A stretch of 64,000 bases of DNA from assembly GCA_003255065.1 (NCBI GenBank), contig QAOA01004753.1:455321-519320 (forward strand), read 5' to 3'. Of the stretch, positions 11,331 through 23,450 are shown piece after piece (positions within the stretch are counted from its first letter, which is position 1; every line of letters begins with the position of its first letter). This DNA comes from Cercis canadensis (lineage: Eukaryota; Streptophyta; Magnoliopsida; Fabales; Fabaceae). The notes beneath the pieces were generated by a model. It did no database searches and was not told where the DNA came from. It saw nothing but the letters and a program-made list of their open reading frames with translations. The position numbers were made by a program, and so were the translations under genes.

Positions 11331-14300
11331 ATGAGCGACTTTCTTGCTGCAAACCCTCTGGCCATTTCAGTTGCCGAAGCTCGAAGATTGGCTTTTCTCG
11401 ATTTAAAGCCTAGAAACGAACTCAAACCAAATTTTCATACCCCCTTTTGTACTAAACTATCAAATGCCAGTAATTTAGATCCTACAAATGATAACAATGG
11501 TGGGTCACGGTTCCATAAGGCTGCTTCTGCGTCACTCAGCTCAAGGGACAATGGAAGTTCACCCATGTTGGGATCAAAAGATAATCGGCTTTATAGCGAG
11601 TTAGAATTTAAGGAAAAGGAGGAAAAGAATTTCGAGCTGGAAAATAACAGGTTCGATTCAGATGCGATGAATCTCCAAACGGATTCACGAATGCAGAAAG
11701 GAATTCTGGGTGATGATGGAACAGCTTCATCGGGACTGGAAGATTTTGTTGAGTTGAATTCTGGGTTGGACGGAGATGAGAGAAACAGAAAGAGGGATAA
11801 TAGTTTAGGGGATGAAGAGTTGGTTCGAATTGAAAGTGATACAGATGGCGTTGGATTAAAAAGGGATGAGCAAGTTGAGAGCTTTAGTGGTAAACTTGGT
11901 TTTAAAAGAGGCAAACAGGTAATCAGAAGGTCGAATTTATTGGCAAAGCAGGTTATCAGCATTAGCTCTGCTCTTAGCTTGGGATTCGTCTCGCAGCTTT
12001 GGGTGGACACCACCTCTGTGAGTGATAACATTTTATAATCTTTATGTTTAGTTAGTTCGATTGCTAGTATAGCTGTAATCAAGTACTCAGCTTTTGTCAC
12101 TACAAACTGCATTGAATAACTTGCAAGCAAGCTCTGTGAGCAATGACATTTTATCATCTTTGTGTTAAGTTAGTTCAATTGCTTGTATAGCTGTAATCAA
12201 GTACTCAGCTTTTGTCACGACAAACAGCATTGAATAACTTGCAAGCAAGCTCTTCGAAATTTCTTATACAATCTCTTTGTATTATTGTCACTGATATCAA
12301 TTCGTGGAACTAAATAATTTTGTTATGGATTCATTTCTTCAGTGGGTGGTATTATTTGTAGAGGTGAGGCCAAACTTGCTTTCTGGGGATTCAGAAAGGT
12401 TCCTTCTGGAGGATATTAGCCAGGTATAAGAAATTTGGAATTTTGGTATAATGTTTTTTTTTTTTTTTTTTTCAAGATTGATCCCAGTCTCAGTTGAATG
12501 TTTACATGCTTGCTTCAAACATATTTTCCCCTTACATTCACTCATTTTACTTTTGGGGAGTCCTTCTGCCTGTGTTAATATAATTTAATGAGATAATCAC
12601 TTAGGTTCGGACACTGGTGAACTATGGGAATGCTTCAAAAGCTATATATCTCATCTTTCCAAATTTTTGAGGCCGATACTTTGTGCATGTTAGTTCTGAT
12701 GCCAAATTTATTGCGTAGTTTTTTAACTTTGTTTTATGGCCATATTTAACTCCTAATACTATGTCCAAAAAAATAAAAAATTAAACTCCTAGCATGGTAT
12801 ACCTTCTTGATTATGATTTATGAGTGAACATATTGAGTGTTCTGCCTGTTTATTTTTCAGGTTGGGGATGTGGTGCTTGTCCAAGATGAAAGTGTGATAC
12901 AGAATGAGTTTAAAATGGTTGGACTGGAGACACTGGTATGTTTTGTTGGTTTATAAGACTCAAAATTGTAAATTATTTTATTAGATGATATTTATTGGTG
13001 GAGTTCATTGTCTGGCTAAATATGCATAAGATGTCTTCTTACATGATATGTTGGAAACAAAACCTGATTTGTTGCTGAAACAATGCAGATAGTTCCTGCT
13101 CATATGAAATGCTTTTGCTTATAACTTTTTCTATGGATATACTTCTGTGCAAATAACATGTGTGCCATCTAGGATGGCTGGAAATTATGATTTCCTATGG
13201 TGAGGACGGGAGTGCTTGATACATTGGTCGAACATTTGGAGCTAAGTACGGGCAATTTTTCCCTACTGAGGTTCAGTTATAATGTTACCTATAAATAAAA
13301 AAAGAATAAAAAAGAACATTGGTAAAAAAAAATACAAAGAAATGGCAACCATTGAAAGTGAGAAAACAAAAGAATTGGTGATTGGTTATTGGCTAAATCC
13401 AACTAGGATAAAACATTTGATGAGACCATAAGACAACTTTATGGATTGAAGACACAAGGTATCACAAAAATGCGGGCATTACCCTTTGCTGGCTCTTGGG
13501 AATTTCTGATAACTAATTGTTTGTTGTATGTGGTAGTCAATTTGATCACTTCTTAATAAAATGGTTGTGAAGGTGTCTTATTTCAGCTTAAGATCAATAT
13601 TAGTTATGACTTTTTATTTCTAAAATTTGCATGAATGTTATATGGATTGTCTTGTCACTGGTGATATGATAGATATATGAAAAGTGCTCTTTGTGAAAAT
13701 CCTGGTTTTCCACTTTGTGGAATGCTACGTTTATATGGATTTCTTTTTCTAGCTTACAAATTTATCTGTTAGTAATCTTAGGAAATAAATTTGCAGATAT
13801 TTATCCTTTTTGGGATTTGTGGTGTCAATCTTTCCCTTACTAACCCTGTCTCTTACTATCTTTCATTCTTTCCTCGTTTATCACCCTACATCTATGGAAC
13901 TAGCACAGGGCATTGACCCAAGTGCCAGTTTGTTTAGTATTTAACTTTTGGAGATCTTAATTGATTGTATTTGTTAGGTAGGGTACAAAGTTGTAACGTC
14001 CTCTCGACGGGATATTGGAAAGGTGATTATTTGTTTCCTGTGCCATATTCTTTACAGTTTTATTTATCTTCAGTTATCATATTAAGCAAATCTTAATCCT
14101 TTTTAGGTTCGTGGATACACTTTCAGTATTGATTCTGGTGTTGTCAAAGCACTTGAGCTTGATTCATTTGGAATCTCCATCATCCCATCAAGTTTGGTAG
14201 GTGGGCTTTTTTGTTTTAAGGTTAACAAAATCAGTACAGATGGCATGCAATTTTGACTGTATTAATTGGAACAGTGCATCACTTAGCTAAAAAATAAATG

Positions 14301-15170
14301 GAACAGTGCATCTTCTGTTTCTAAATGCAAGCCAATGATGTGCTGCGCCTAAGGGTTAAAATGCAACTTGCTTCTTATTTTTTCAGGTGAGTACCTACTC
14401 TTTGCTAGTTGAGGATGTATTAGAAGTGGTATCTGATGCAGTTGTAGTGCATGAAGCTGCAGCTTCACGTATACAAAGGCTTTCAAAGGTACCTTTAGTT
14501 CAAGAACAAAGCCGCCAGTTCTGCTTGGTGACTTGTGTTTTTGCAGCTGTTCATTATATTATCTTTAATTGTCTTGATGCATGCATATATGAGATCATGC
14601 TTATTATGATTATGCATGGAAACACATGGATTGACAGTATTCTGGTTCCTTATTTTGATTTTAGCCGCTTGAGGCCTACTGATTTCATGCATAGAGTCAT
14701 CTATTCATGTCCTTTGCCATTTATTGGAATTTTCCATATTCTTCTGAAATCATCCGGTGCCAGCATACAAGAATTCTTTTTAAAAGAAAAAAATTTGTAC
14801 GAGTTGTTTGGAATTGGTGAGCATTTAGGTTACTGCGGTTTATCATGAAATTAACACCTTCAATAAAAGCATCCTTTTAACACATACCAGTTACTTATAA
14901 GAAAAATGCTCCCGGTTGGGGTGTGGGGAAGGAGAGAAGTTATGCATTTTTATATTTGTCCTGTTGGTAATAAGACACCATATTTGCTTGTACCAGGGTT
15001 TCTTGGGCGACCAGAACGTGGGAACTTCAATGGATGATGTTGAAGAGTATTCAGATTATGAAAGTTCTGATTATGTTTCAAGGAAAAGAAGAGGTTATAG
15101 AAGAAAGAAACCCAATCCAAGAGATTCGGGTACTGAAGAAGATTGGGAGCTTCCCATGGACTACCTCTGA
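11331..15170 (+). CDS. PRC-barrel domain protein, plant type
   Basis: Exons 11331-12017, 12343-12423, 12861-12935, 13978-14022, 14107-14196, 14387-14488 and 14997-15170, all phase 0, giving 417 residues. The start is the first ATG in frame (MSDFLAANPLAI); the open frame extends slightly upstream without an ATG. Residues about 1-210 are acidic and low in complexity. Residues about 220-360 form the conserved part, with WVVLFVEVRP, GDVVLVQDE, GYKVVTSSRRDIGKVRGYTF and SIIPSSLVSTYSLLVEDVLE, which read as two PRC-barrel units (the RNA/photosystem maturation-type beta barrel). The tail is rich in acidic residues followed by a basic RKRRGYRRKK cluster. Plant homologues are usually organellar, but no clear transit peptide is evident here, so location and role stay open. 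Confidence 0.8.
12014..12249 (+). repeat. 118-bp tandem duplication across a splice donor
   Basis: Units 12014-12131 and 12132-12249 both begin CTCTGTGAG, so the exon 1 donor (TCT|GTGAGT at 12018) is copied as CT|GTGAGCAATG at about 12136. Shared inner landmarks are GCTGTAATCAAGTACTCAGC and GCATTGAATAACTTGCAAG. Use of the second donor would retain 118 bases and shift the frame. Confidence 0.75.
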
Positions 15171-15724
15171 TTCTAAGGGCTATGCTGCTACCACCCATCC
15201 TCCCATGTACTCACACGCTTGTATACAAAACTAACATCTTAACATACATATTAACATCTTAATATTGAACACACGGGTTCTTTGTTAGGCTTTCATTTGT
15301 ATATTTGGTTTGATAGAATAATATTTTTATATCTCTTTAAAGAGTAAATTATACTCCACTACCTTGAGATTTGCTAAAATGACACTAAACTCCAAACATG
15401 ATTATAAACTACGTTCCATCCCGTTCTATATTCCTAGCAAAAAAAATCTAATTTTATTTATGTAATAAAAAAAAAAAAAACATATAGAAGTCATCCACTA
15501 AAGAAAAAGGAAAAAATGAATATGAATGAAACTCTCTTTCCTTTTTCTAATCATTTTAAGATCAAGATTAATCAATAGCTCAATTAGATCCTTTTCTAGG
15601 GCATTGCAATAAGAATCTTATTATATGGTCAGAGGATAAACAACCATTAATAATAGATTTTTTATATCTCTCAAGTCTTGTAAAGACCTTATCTTAAGTC
15701 TAATTTAAATGCTTTATTTTAAGC

Positions 15725-15925
15725 CCAAATTCAAAAGGCTCATTACACCAAAGGCTCATTATATCAAAGGCCCAAACTAAACCTACCAGCATATCACTCT
15801 CATTTTTCTCAGCACTCCTATAAATAACTCATTCGTTACAAGTACGAAACTTTTGACTCATCTCCTATTAATGACCCCGTTTTAGCTCAGACCGACCTAC
15901 TCAGGCATCGTCAAGTCTTGAGTAG
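15725..15925 (+). mobile_element. Fossil LTR fragment, Ty3/gypsy-like
   Basis: Holds a promoter-like CTCCTATAAATAA, then ACTTTTGACTCAT, ATTAATGA and CAGACCGACCTACTCAGGCAT, the arrangement seen in plant gypsy LTRs around their TATA box. A diverged relative lies at 40230-40425. It is a broken, old fragment with no internal genes nearby, and the MITE at 15935 inserted at or in its right edge. Confidence 0.45.
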
Positions 15926-15934
15926 TATTTTTAT

Positions 15935-16484
15935 GGCTTAATTACAATTTTGGTCCTTCTATTTTAACAACTTAAACTTTTTGGTCTCCCTTCTTTACAA
16001 ATGAACTATTGAACCCCTCTATATTCATAAAATATACAATTTTAGTCCTTTTGTCTTAAGTCAAAATTCTTAGATTCATTTCAATGTGTAAAGTTCTCTG
16101 ATTCATAATTATACCGTTCATATTGAAAAGCTACGTCTTGTGAACCTTCCCACTAAATTTCAGCTCAATCTAACAGTAAATGAGTCTAGATCTTCAGTTA
16201 AATGAAAACTTATAATTTTTGTATTTTAGGCTGAGTCCCACCGTTAGATCGAGTTAAAATTTAGTGAAAAAGTTCACAAGACGTAGCTCTTCAATCTAAA
16301 CGGTAAAATTATAAATCAAAAAACTTTACACCTTGAAATAAACCTAAAAATTTCGACTTAAAGACAAAATGACCAAAATTTTACATTTTATGAATCTAAA
16401 ATGACTCAATAGTTCATTTTTAAAAAAAGATGACCAAAAAGTTTTGAGTTATTAAAATAACATGACCAAAATTGCAATTAAGCC
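15935..16484. mobile_element. Mutator-like MITE, 550 bp
   Basis: The ends GGCTTAATTACAATTTTGGTC and GACCAAAATTGCAATTAAGCC (each shown nearly complete) are inverted complements, and pairing runs through most of the element (for example CTACGTCTTGTGAAC against GTTCACAAGACGTAG). It is flanked by the perfect 9-bp repeat TATTTTTAT (15926-15934 and 16485-16493). No coding capacity. Similar ends occur in the element at about 21090. Confidence 0.85.
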
Positions 16485-16624
16485 TATTTTTATATATTTT
16501 TGGTTACATGCCTTAAATTAAACTAATGCATCAATTAGACATGACAATTAATTATTATAGGACATAAATTATGCACCACATCATAAATCAGCCCGCATTA
16601 TATGATATATTCGGTCTAATTAAA

Positions 16625-17213
16625 GAGTGATTCTTGTGAATATTGTACATCTGCAAACTAATTACACATATAAGGCACATTTCAAACTATTTCCACAACT
16701 ACGGTAATTTTTTTTTTTACTTTTTCTCTTCAGTGTCGCATTTTGAACCGTAATGAAGAGTCGCATTTTGGTTCCAAGCTCCTTTAAGGAGCCGAATTTT
16801 GGCATGAAATTTTTTTTTTTTTTTAATTTTTGCAACTAAGGAGTCGAATTATGGTATAAAAGGGAGCCGAATTTTGGCATAAACAAATTTTTTTTTTTTT
16901 TAATTTTGAAGGAGGAGTCGAATTATGGTGATAAGAGGGAGCCGAATTTTGGCTCCCACCTCCTTTAAGGTACCGAATTTTGGCATGCCAAAATATATAT
17001 ATTTTTTAAAAATTTTGCTGAGAGGAGTGTCGCATTTTGATTTTCGACTCCTTAAAAGAGCCTGGAACCAAAATGCGGCTCTCCGTTACAGTTCAAAATG
17101 CGACACTGAAGAGAAAAGGTAAGAAAAAAACTACTGTAGCTGTGGAAATAGTTTGAAATGTGTCTTATATGTGTAATTAGTTTGCAGATGTATAATATTC
17201 ACAAAAATCACTC
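16625..17213. mobile_element. Mutator-like MITE with internal GAATTTTGG repeats
   Basis: A 589-bp foldback element with GAGTGATTYTTGTGAATATT ends and long arms. The flanks CTAATTAAA (16616-16624) and CTGATTAAA (17214-17222) match at 8 of 9 bases, consistent with an aged 9-bp target duplication. The interior repeats short units of the form GAGYCGAATTWTGG at least six times on both sides of the centre. Confidence 0.75.
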
Positions 17214-17439
17214 CTGATTAAAAAGTTGGAATATTTGGTTTGAACTTTTTGAATTTAGTTGGTGAAGCCCCGTGTCTAAGCACTAGCCGTTAGCGCCTCT
17301 CTTGTTTCAAATTTAAAGTTCTACTCGCCTCGGTCTTCATCTTTCTATCTACTATCTATCCCTTTTATTCTCCCATCTCCTCTGTTCTCACAAAAGTAAA
17401 ACAATAACAATAGCAATAATAAAGTAATCGCTGAGATAG

Positions 17440-18237
17440 ATGCAGGCGGTACAGACTCCAATGACCACCGGAGCACAGAAACTCCGGCCGAGATCTGGCC
17501 GGACACCACTTCAGCCGAAGAACTCTCCTGCTAATCCCATCCAAGACTCATTGACAAAGACCAAGCTGAAGCAAGAACCAACTGAAATCTGTGTGATCGA
17601 AGATTCCAACAAGGAGAACCATCCGATCTTCGCCGCTACACCGACGAAGCTCGAACCGATCGATTCGTCGTTGGCGGAGGAACTCACTGCGATCAAGAAG
17701 AAGCTCGAGAGACTGAGAATTGATAAAGAGAAGACCGAGAAAATGTTGAAGGAGAGGGATACGGTGCTGGATTTGAAGATCAAAGAGATGGAACAGGGAG
17801 GGCAGATTCAGAAATACCTTGAGATCGAAGTTGATAGGCTCTTCAGATTGAAGGAACTCAGGTCACGGTGTATGGTACGCCTAAAATCGGATTCATTTTT
17901 TATTTCAATTTTAATTTGATTTATTAGTTCAGTGTTTTATGCTTTTTCTGTTTTCTCCTTTGAATTGGATCAGAGAGTTTCTCCGATTCGAACACTGAGG
18001 GAAAAGGAACAAGGAAAAATAATTAACGATTCGCCATCCAAGGTATGTACTATGTAATGTTTCGAGTTCAATCTGTTTCTCTCATGAGTTTTTAGAGATG
18101 CACTAAAAAATGTGGGTTTTCTAATTTCTGAGAAGGTGAAAATTGAGGAAATGGTGGAATCCATGGATGAATGCGAATTGCAGAGTCCTGGTTCGGCTTC
18201 GTCATCTTCACAGGCCACTGAGGTGATTCCAAGTTAA
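17440..18237 (+). CDS. Plant coiled-coil protein of unknown function
   Basis: Exons 17440-17874, 17974-18042 and 18136-18237, all phase 0, giving 201 residues. Residues 1-45 are basic and proline-rich (KLRPRSGRTPLQPKNSP). A patch ICVIEDSNKENHP follows, where KEN is the form of an APC/C degron. Residues about 75-140 are strongly helical with heptads (EELTAIKKKLERLRIDKEK), then RVSPIRTLREKEQ and a serine-rich acidic tail. The KEN-like motif, basic N-terminus and possible SP/TP phosphorylation sites suggest a cell-cycle-linked nuclear protein, but this is inference and no named family was recognised. Confidence 0.7.
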
Positions 18238-18524
18238 GCCAGCATTTGCTCAAGTTTTGATACATAATACCTCGTTATGTGTTTTTTCTTTTTCCCTTAA
18301 TTTAAGTTGTCATTTTGTAAGGCACCTATATACATACATCAGTTATATTCTTCTTTTTTTTCTCTCCATTTTGTAGCTCTTGCATAAATGCTAGCTTAAT
18401 GTCCTATAGAGTAAAATCGGCACTTTGACTAAAATAATAATGTACTTGGAGAAATTTTTTACCAAAATAATGTACTTTGAAACATATATACCGAAATAAT
18501 ACAGTTTTTTAAAATTGAAAAACA

Positions 18525-18968
18525 AAAAAAAAAATTTTGGACTGCGCAGGGCTCCCATTACGCGTCCGCTGTAGGCTTTCTCTTCCTTTCTGGGTTACAC
18601 TTTCCCTCTTCTCCCTGTCTACTTTTTTATACCTTCAGATTCAGGTAGAACTCTGAAGCTCATATTTCTACGAATTGGGAGTGGAGGATAAACTCTTTAT
18701 TTCAAACTATTGCTTTGGTTCCCCAGATCTCTTCTCTGGATCTTAGTGCTTTGGTTTAATTTTTCTTTCTTCGAAATCCGAATAGGATCGAAATCACCCA
18801 ACTTTTGAAGTCAAATTTGTAACAAACGTGGGACACGCAACTAAAGAGAAAGCCCACGCATGGGAGGTGGGGACAAAAGCAGACGCGCCCTGGGTGCCCT
18901 AGCGTGTTCCTTTAGGACGTGCCGTTGGGCCCACAGCGTGTCCGGTGGGCCCTGCACAGTCCAAAATT
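18525..18968. repeat. GC-rich inverted repeat
   Basis: TTTTGGACTGCGCAGGGC on the left and GCCCTGCACAGTCCAAAA on the right are inverted complements about 430 bp apart, with GC-rich sequence (ACGCGTCCGC; GCGCCCTGGG) inside. It stands out from AT-rich surroundings and is probably part of a DNA transposon that begins further left (ACCAAAATAATGTACTTT runs at 18420-18510). Boundaries are not fixed. Confidence 0.4.
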
Positions 18969-19930
18969 GTGGTGAAAAGAATGAATCATAAGTGAACTTC
19001 TTAAAATTGTGAATACACACCAGCTAACAATGCCTGTGCTGGAGTGGGGTTGGGTTCTGGAGGAGATCTGATCTCATATTTAGAAAGTCCTGCAAGGTGA
19101 CAAACGCAAACTAGGGTTAGGCTGGCGACACCTGGACTCCGATACTTAAGTTAGGTCTAAAACAAGTAAATAGGATAATAAGAGCTAATGCTCTAAAAAA
19201 AAAGTGTATGTACCTAATAACGGATGGTATTTAAAAAGTTGAAAGGAAGTGGTATTATTATAATATTAAGTAATTGGGCCAATGAAAAATGGGCCGGAGG
19301 AAAATGAGCCACAATAAAGTATGTACAGTAGCTTTATTTTTATTTTTATTTTTTGGCATGTTAAAATGCAAGACCAGGGGAGGAAAACCTTGTTAAACAG
19401 TGTTCTTGGTGGTGCCTTATGATAGAAGGCTGACTGTCGGTGGAGAATCATTTTTTCTTTTATCATACTAAAGCAGATGTCTTTTGAATTTGTTAAAATT
19501 ATGGATTTTTTTTTTTGGTGCATTGGATTTTACAATGGGAGATAGCTCATTGCTTTCTATAAATTTTAGCTACTTGATATGAATAGGATTTTGAACTTAC
19601 CATATCTACAATAAAGTACTAGTGCCTTTTCTTTTGTTAAATATAAAGTGCTACTGCTTAATCATTTGAATGTCTTCTTAGAACTAAACTTTTACACTTT
19701 TATTTACTTTTAAAAGAATTTGATAAACACAATGAGTAAAAAAGTTTATATTAAATTGGAAAAGTTCCCTACATTGAGTTGTTAGGTAATCTATGGACTA
19801 ATTTAAATAGATTTGATAGTGTGAAATAGACAAGCAGCTAGTTTGACTTGAAAAAAGAAGACCTCTAATGAAGATTAATTTAAGAAATCAAATAAAAATT
19901 GGTTAGAAAATAGTGTAGATAAACAAATAG

Positions 19931-20381
19931 GAGTGTCAATAAACTTGCTTCAAGTTATTTTGTGGCTAAAATTTCACCTTGTATTAGTCCACGGATTACC
20001 TATTGAAGAAATTCGACACCAATAATGGATTATATCAATGGAGAAAATCTTTTCCTAATAATTTTCTCCTTAACAAATGTGGAATCTCATTATAGTCGTA
20101 TTTATTTTGAGAGTTTTTTTTTTGTCATTATATAAAGAGAATTAAATTCTCCAACNGAGTGTCAATAAACTTGCTTCAAGTTATTTTGTGGCTAAAATTT
20201 CACCTTGTATTAGTCCACGGATTACCTATTGAAGAAATTCGACACCAATAATGGATTATATCAATGGAGAAAATCTTTTCCTAATAATTTTCTCCTTAAC
20301 AAATGTGGAATCTCATTATAGTCGTATTTATTTTGAGAGTTTTTTTTTTGTCATTATATAAAGAGAATTAAATTCTCCAAC
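19931..20381. repeat. 225-bp direct duplication around a single N (probable assembly join)
   Basis: Copies 19931-20155 and 20157-20381 are equal in length and appear identical, separated only by N at 20156. This is most simply two overlapping contig ends set end to end. Confidence 0.8.
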
Positions 20382-20399
20382 TAGGAATATGGAAATATA

Positions 20400-20607
20400 G
20401 GGTGTGTTTGAAAGTGTTTTGGTTTTTTTTTTTTTTGTTTTTAAAAATAGTTTTTGAAAATAGCTATTTCTTGTTCCTGTTTTCTTGTTTTTAAAACAGT
20501 TTTGTGAGAAGAAATTTTTAAAAACAGTTTTACCAAACAAGTTTTTTTTTATTTTATTGTTTTCAAAAACAAAAAACTATTTTTAAAAACAGATTTCAAA
20601 CAAACCC
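20400..20607. mobile_element. MITE-like foldback element with GGGTNTGTTTGAAA ends
   Basis: The left end GGGTGTGTTTGAAA pairs with the right end TTTCAAACAAACCC. The interior is made of paired TTTTTAAAAATAG and CTATTTTTAAAAA tracts. Flanks carry ATA on both sides, too short to settle the superfamily; a GGGNNTGTTTG end is common in plant Harbinger/Tourist-like MITEs. Confidence 0.6.
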
Positions 20608-21089
20608 ATAAATATTTCAAAAACTAGTATATTTTCAGATTTACCATTTATTATAGATTCAAATAACTTTTGTGGCTTTATAACCCTAAATTTTGGAACC
20701 TATCCAAGTGTGGTTGACTAAATAGAAATTGATTTCGCCTCAAATTTCAATTAACTTGAAGATAAGTATCAATCAAACTATTATTGACGGTCTAAATTTT
20801 TAATTAATTACTGTACTTGATAAGAGAGTCTATTGATTATGTGAGGAGGGACATTCTTCGAGGGGTGAGATGCTATATACAAGGTGAAATGCTTGAACTA
20901 GAGCAAATACACATGGTGCTGCGATCGTTTATTTGAAGTTAATAAGTATATCTTCAATTAACTTTTTGTCATCAATTCTTTATAAAGTTAAGACCTTTCT
21001 TATCAATAGCATAGTGCTCCTTTCTTGTAGATGCTTAGGTTAGAAAATTAATTGATATACAAGATTTAAATCTTAACAATCTTTAGAAT

Positions 21090-21868
21090 AATAAAACTGA
21101 GACTTAATTACACTTTTTAATGATTTATACGAATCAGTCCTCTTATTTTAAACTCAACAATTTAGTTATTATATTTTAATAAGTTTGACAATTTTGATTC
21201 TCTCGTTAATCAACCCAACAATCAACCTAATGACATATTGTGACATAGAAAAATTAATTTTTTATTGTTAGTTAACCATTTAAGTATAATTAAATTATAA
21301 TTATAATTAACAGAAAAAAAAAGAGTTTTTTTTATTGTTAGGTAACCATTTTAGATTTTTTTTTTCCAAAATTCAGATAAAAAAAATTCAGATTTTTTTC
21401 AAATTAAATCATAAGAAATTCAATCAAAATTTCAAATTAGACGACTCTTATATGAAATTTTTAGTAGAATCTTTTTATGGACATTTTGAAAAAATATGGA
21501 ATTTTTTTCACGCATGTTTTACTTGATTTGAAATTTTTTTATTTGCTTTAAGTTTGTGAAAAAAATCTAAAATGTTTATTTAACAATAAAAAAAAACTTA
21601 TTTTTTCTGTTAATGTTAACTCTAACTTAATTATGTTTAAATTGTTATTTAACAATTAAAAATTATTTTTTATGTGTCACATCAACATGATAACAATAAA
21701 AAAAAAAAAACTAATTTTTCTATAACATGTGTTGGGTTGACTAACATAAGAATTAAAACTGTCAAACTCATTAAAATACAGATACCAAATTATTGAACTT
21801 TAAAATAAGAAGATTGATTCGTAAGAATCATTAAAATAGAAAGACTAAAAATACAGTAAAGCCTAAAA
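21090..21868. mobile_element. Large foldback element (~780 bp)
   Basis: Arms pair over several hundred bases. Left landmarks are ACGAATCAGTCCTCTTATTTTA, partly shown, TTTAATAAGTTTGACA and GTTAATCAACCCAACA. Right landmarks are their complements AAGAAGATTGATTCGT, TGTCAAACTCATTAAA and TGTTGGGTTGACTAAC. The left end (GACTTAATTACACT) recalls the element at 15935. No coding sequence and no exact target duplication found. Confidence 0.6.
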
Positions 21869-23234
21869 TTAAAAAACAACCTCATAAACAATAAACATGT
21901 TCAAACCTAAGATATGATAAATTGTGCGATTTTGAAGATTGAATGATGAATGTGTGATCACAATCTTCATTTAATCCGTGCACATAGTTGATACTTGATA
22001 GAGTGCAATGGACATTGTGAGTAAAACAAGCATTTTTGGGAAATGTCAAAAAGGGATGGAGGGGCCTTCCATGAAAAACTAGAGAGTGAAAAGTGAAAAC
22101 ACATGTACTATACCATGCATGACTCCTGACAGTTTATGAGGGAATCCATTTGAGTAAGATGACAGCAACATCCGCACCTCTTATGCTACTCGTCAAACAA
22201 AAGCTGCATTTCCAACTTTGGAAGCGTCCAGAAAATCTAGAAATCATTTTTTTTTAAAAAAGAAATTCGGTTTATTACATTTTTAATACAAAATTAAAAA
22301 TTAAAATTTTAATTGAAAATATAAAAAAATAGTAGTTCAAATAATATAAGCACTTAGACGTTATTACATTACATCATACTAGTTAAAACGATAAAATTGA
22401 GCTACATATAAAAACATTTTAAGTGGATAGTAAACTAATGGTGCATTTGGTATAAAAAACAAATGAAAATTATGAAACCAAAATGGGATATAGAATCATC
22501 ATTCTTATTCTATAATTTGATAGTTTTTTTAATTATAAAAAAATGCAATGAGTTAAGAAAATAAAGAAAGAAGGGATATACAATGAGAATAGATAATCAA
22601 CATCAATACTCTATTTATAATTGTGGGGATTTTAAGCTATCCAAGTTATATGGGAAGCGTAAAAATCGAAAATACCTCAATTTGAGGCTAAATAAATATG
22701 TGATTTTGATATTAAAATAACATCAATAGATCAAATTACTTAATATATGTCACATTCTTAAATTATAGATAAAAATTAAATTTAACAAGGTAAAAGAAAT
22801 TATTAATATTTTAATTTATTTTTCGATATTTTTAAAATTATTAATTATTTTAACACATATTACAGGACTCAATATTTTTAAAATTTTTAATAATACTAAA
22901 CTCAAAAGCTTTTTCTATTCTAAAGTTTCAAAAAAGAAATTACAAGTGTTTTTTTTTTGAACCATTTAAATAGTATGGGTAAGGGTAACCTAGCATACCT
23001 ATAATTTTATTTCAACATACAAAGGGCATTTATGGGAATCCATAAAATTTATACTAACAAGGCGAAAGGGACAATGCTACACTTGTCAGTCAGGGTCGCC
23101 GTTCCGTTTAGTTCACAAGTCACTTTAAAGTAGACATCATCAGGAGTACTTGCCGTACGCAGAGGCTAAAAACCAAATATTTGTAAAATTATCAAATTTA
23201 AGATTTATTCTATTTTTTTTACAATATATATATA

Positions 23235-23450
23235 TATAGGTTTTTTTAGATATTTTTAATATTTATGTAGTATATTATATTATATAGAAATAATTAATAA
23301 ATAAATGACATGTGTACAAATTAATTATTTTAAATTTTTTTAAAAATTAAATAAATTATATTTTATATCTAATAAAATATAAAAATTATATATATTTGAC
23401 ACGTCAGTGTAATATGACATACTCATATAGTATCATAGAATTTTCGTGTA
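23235..23450 (+). repeat. Dispersed ~210-bp repeat, copy 2 of 3
   Basis: Same landmarks as the segment at 2035-2240 (TATGTAGTATAT, ACATGTGTACAAATTAA, TCTAATAAAATATA, CATATAGTATCATAGAA). Confidence 0.55.

Larger units (their letters stand above)
15171..17439. other. Intergenic, repeat-filled
   Basis: Contains the 3' end of the PRC-barrel transcript, an LTR fossil and two Mutator-like MITEs (listed separately). 17223-17439 is the promoter and leader of the coiled-coil gene. No further coding sequence was seen. Confidence 0.6.

Noticed and set aside
11591-12157. 188-codon minus-strand frame
   Set aside because: Antisense shadow of PRC-barrel exon 1; serine/leucine-rich composition mirrors the acidic sense strand.
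14387-14848. 153-codon frame in the PRC-barrel gene
   Set aside because: Only 14387-14488 is exon; the rest is read-through into the intron after a clear GT donor.
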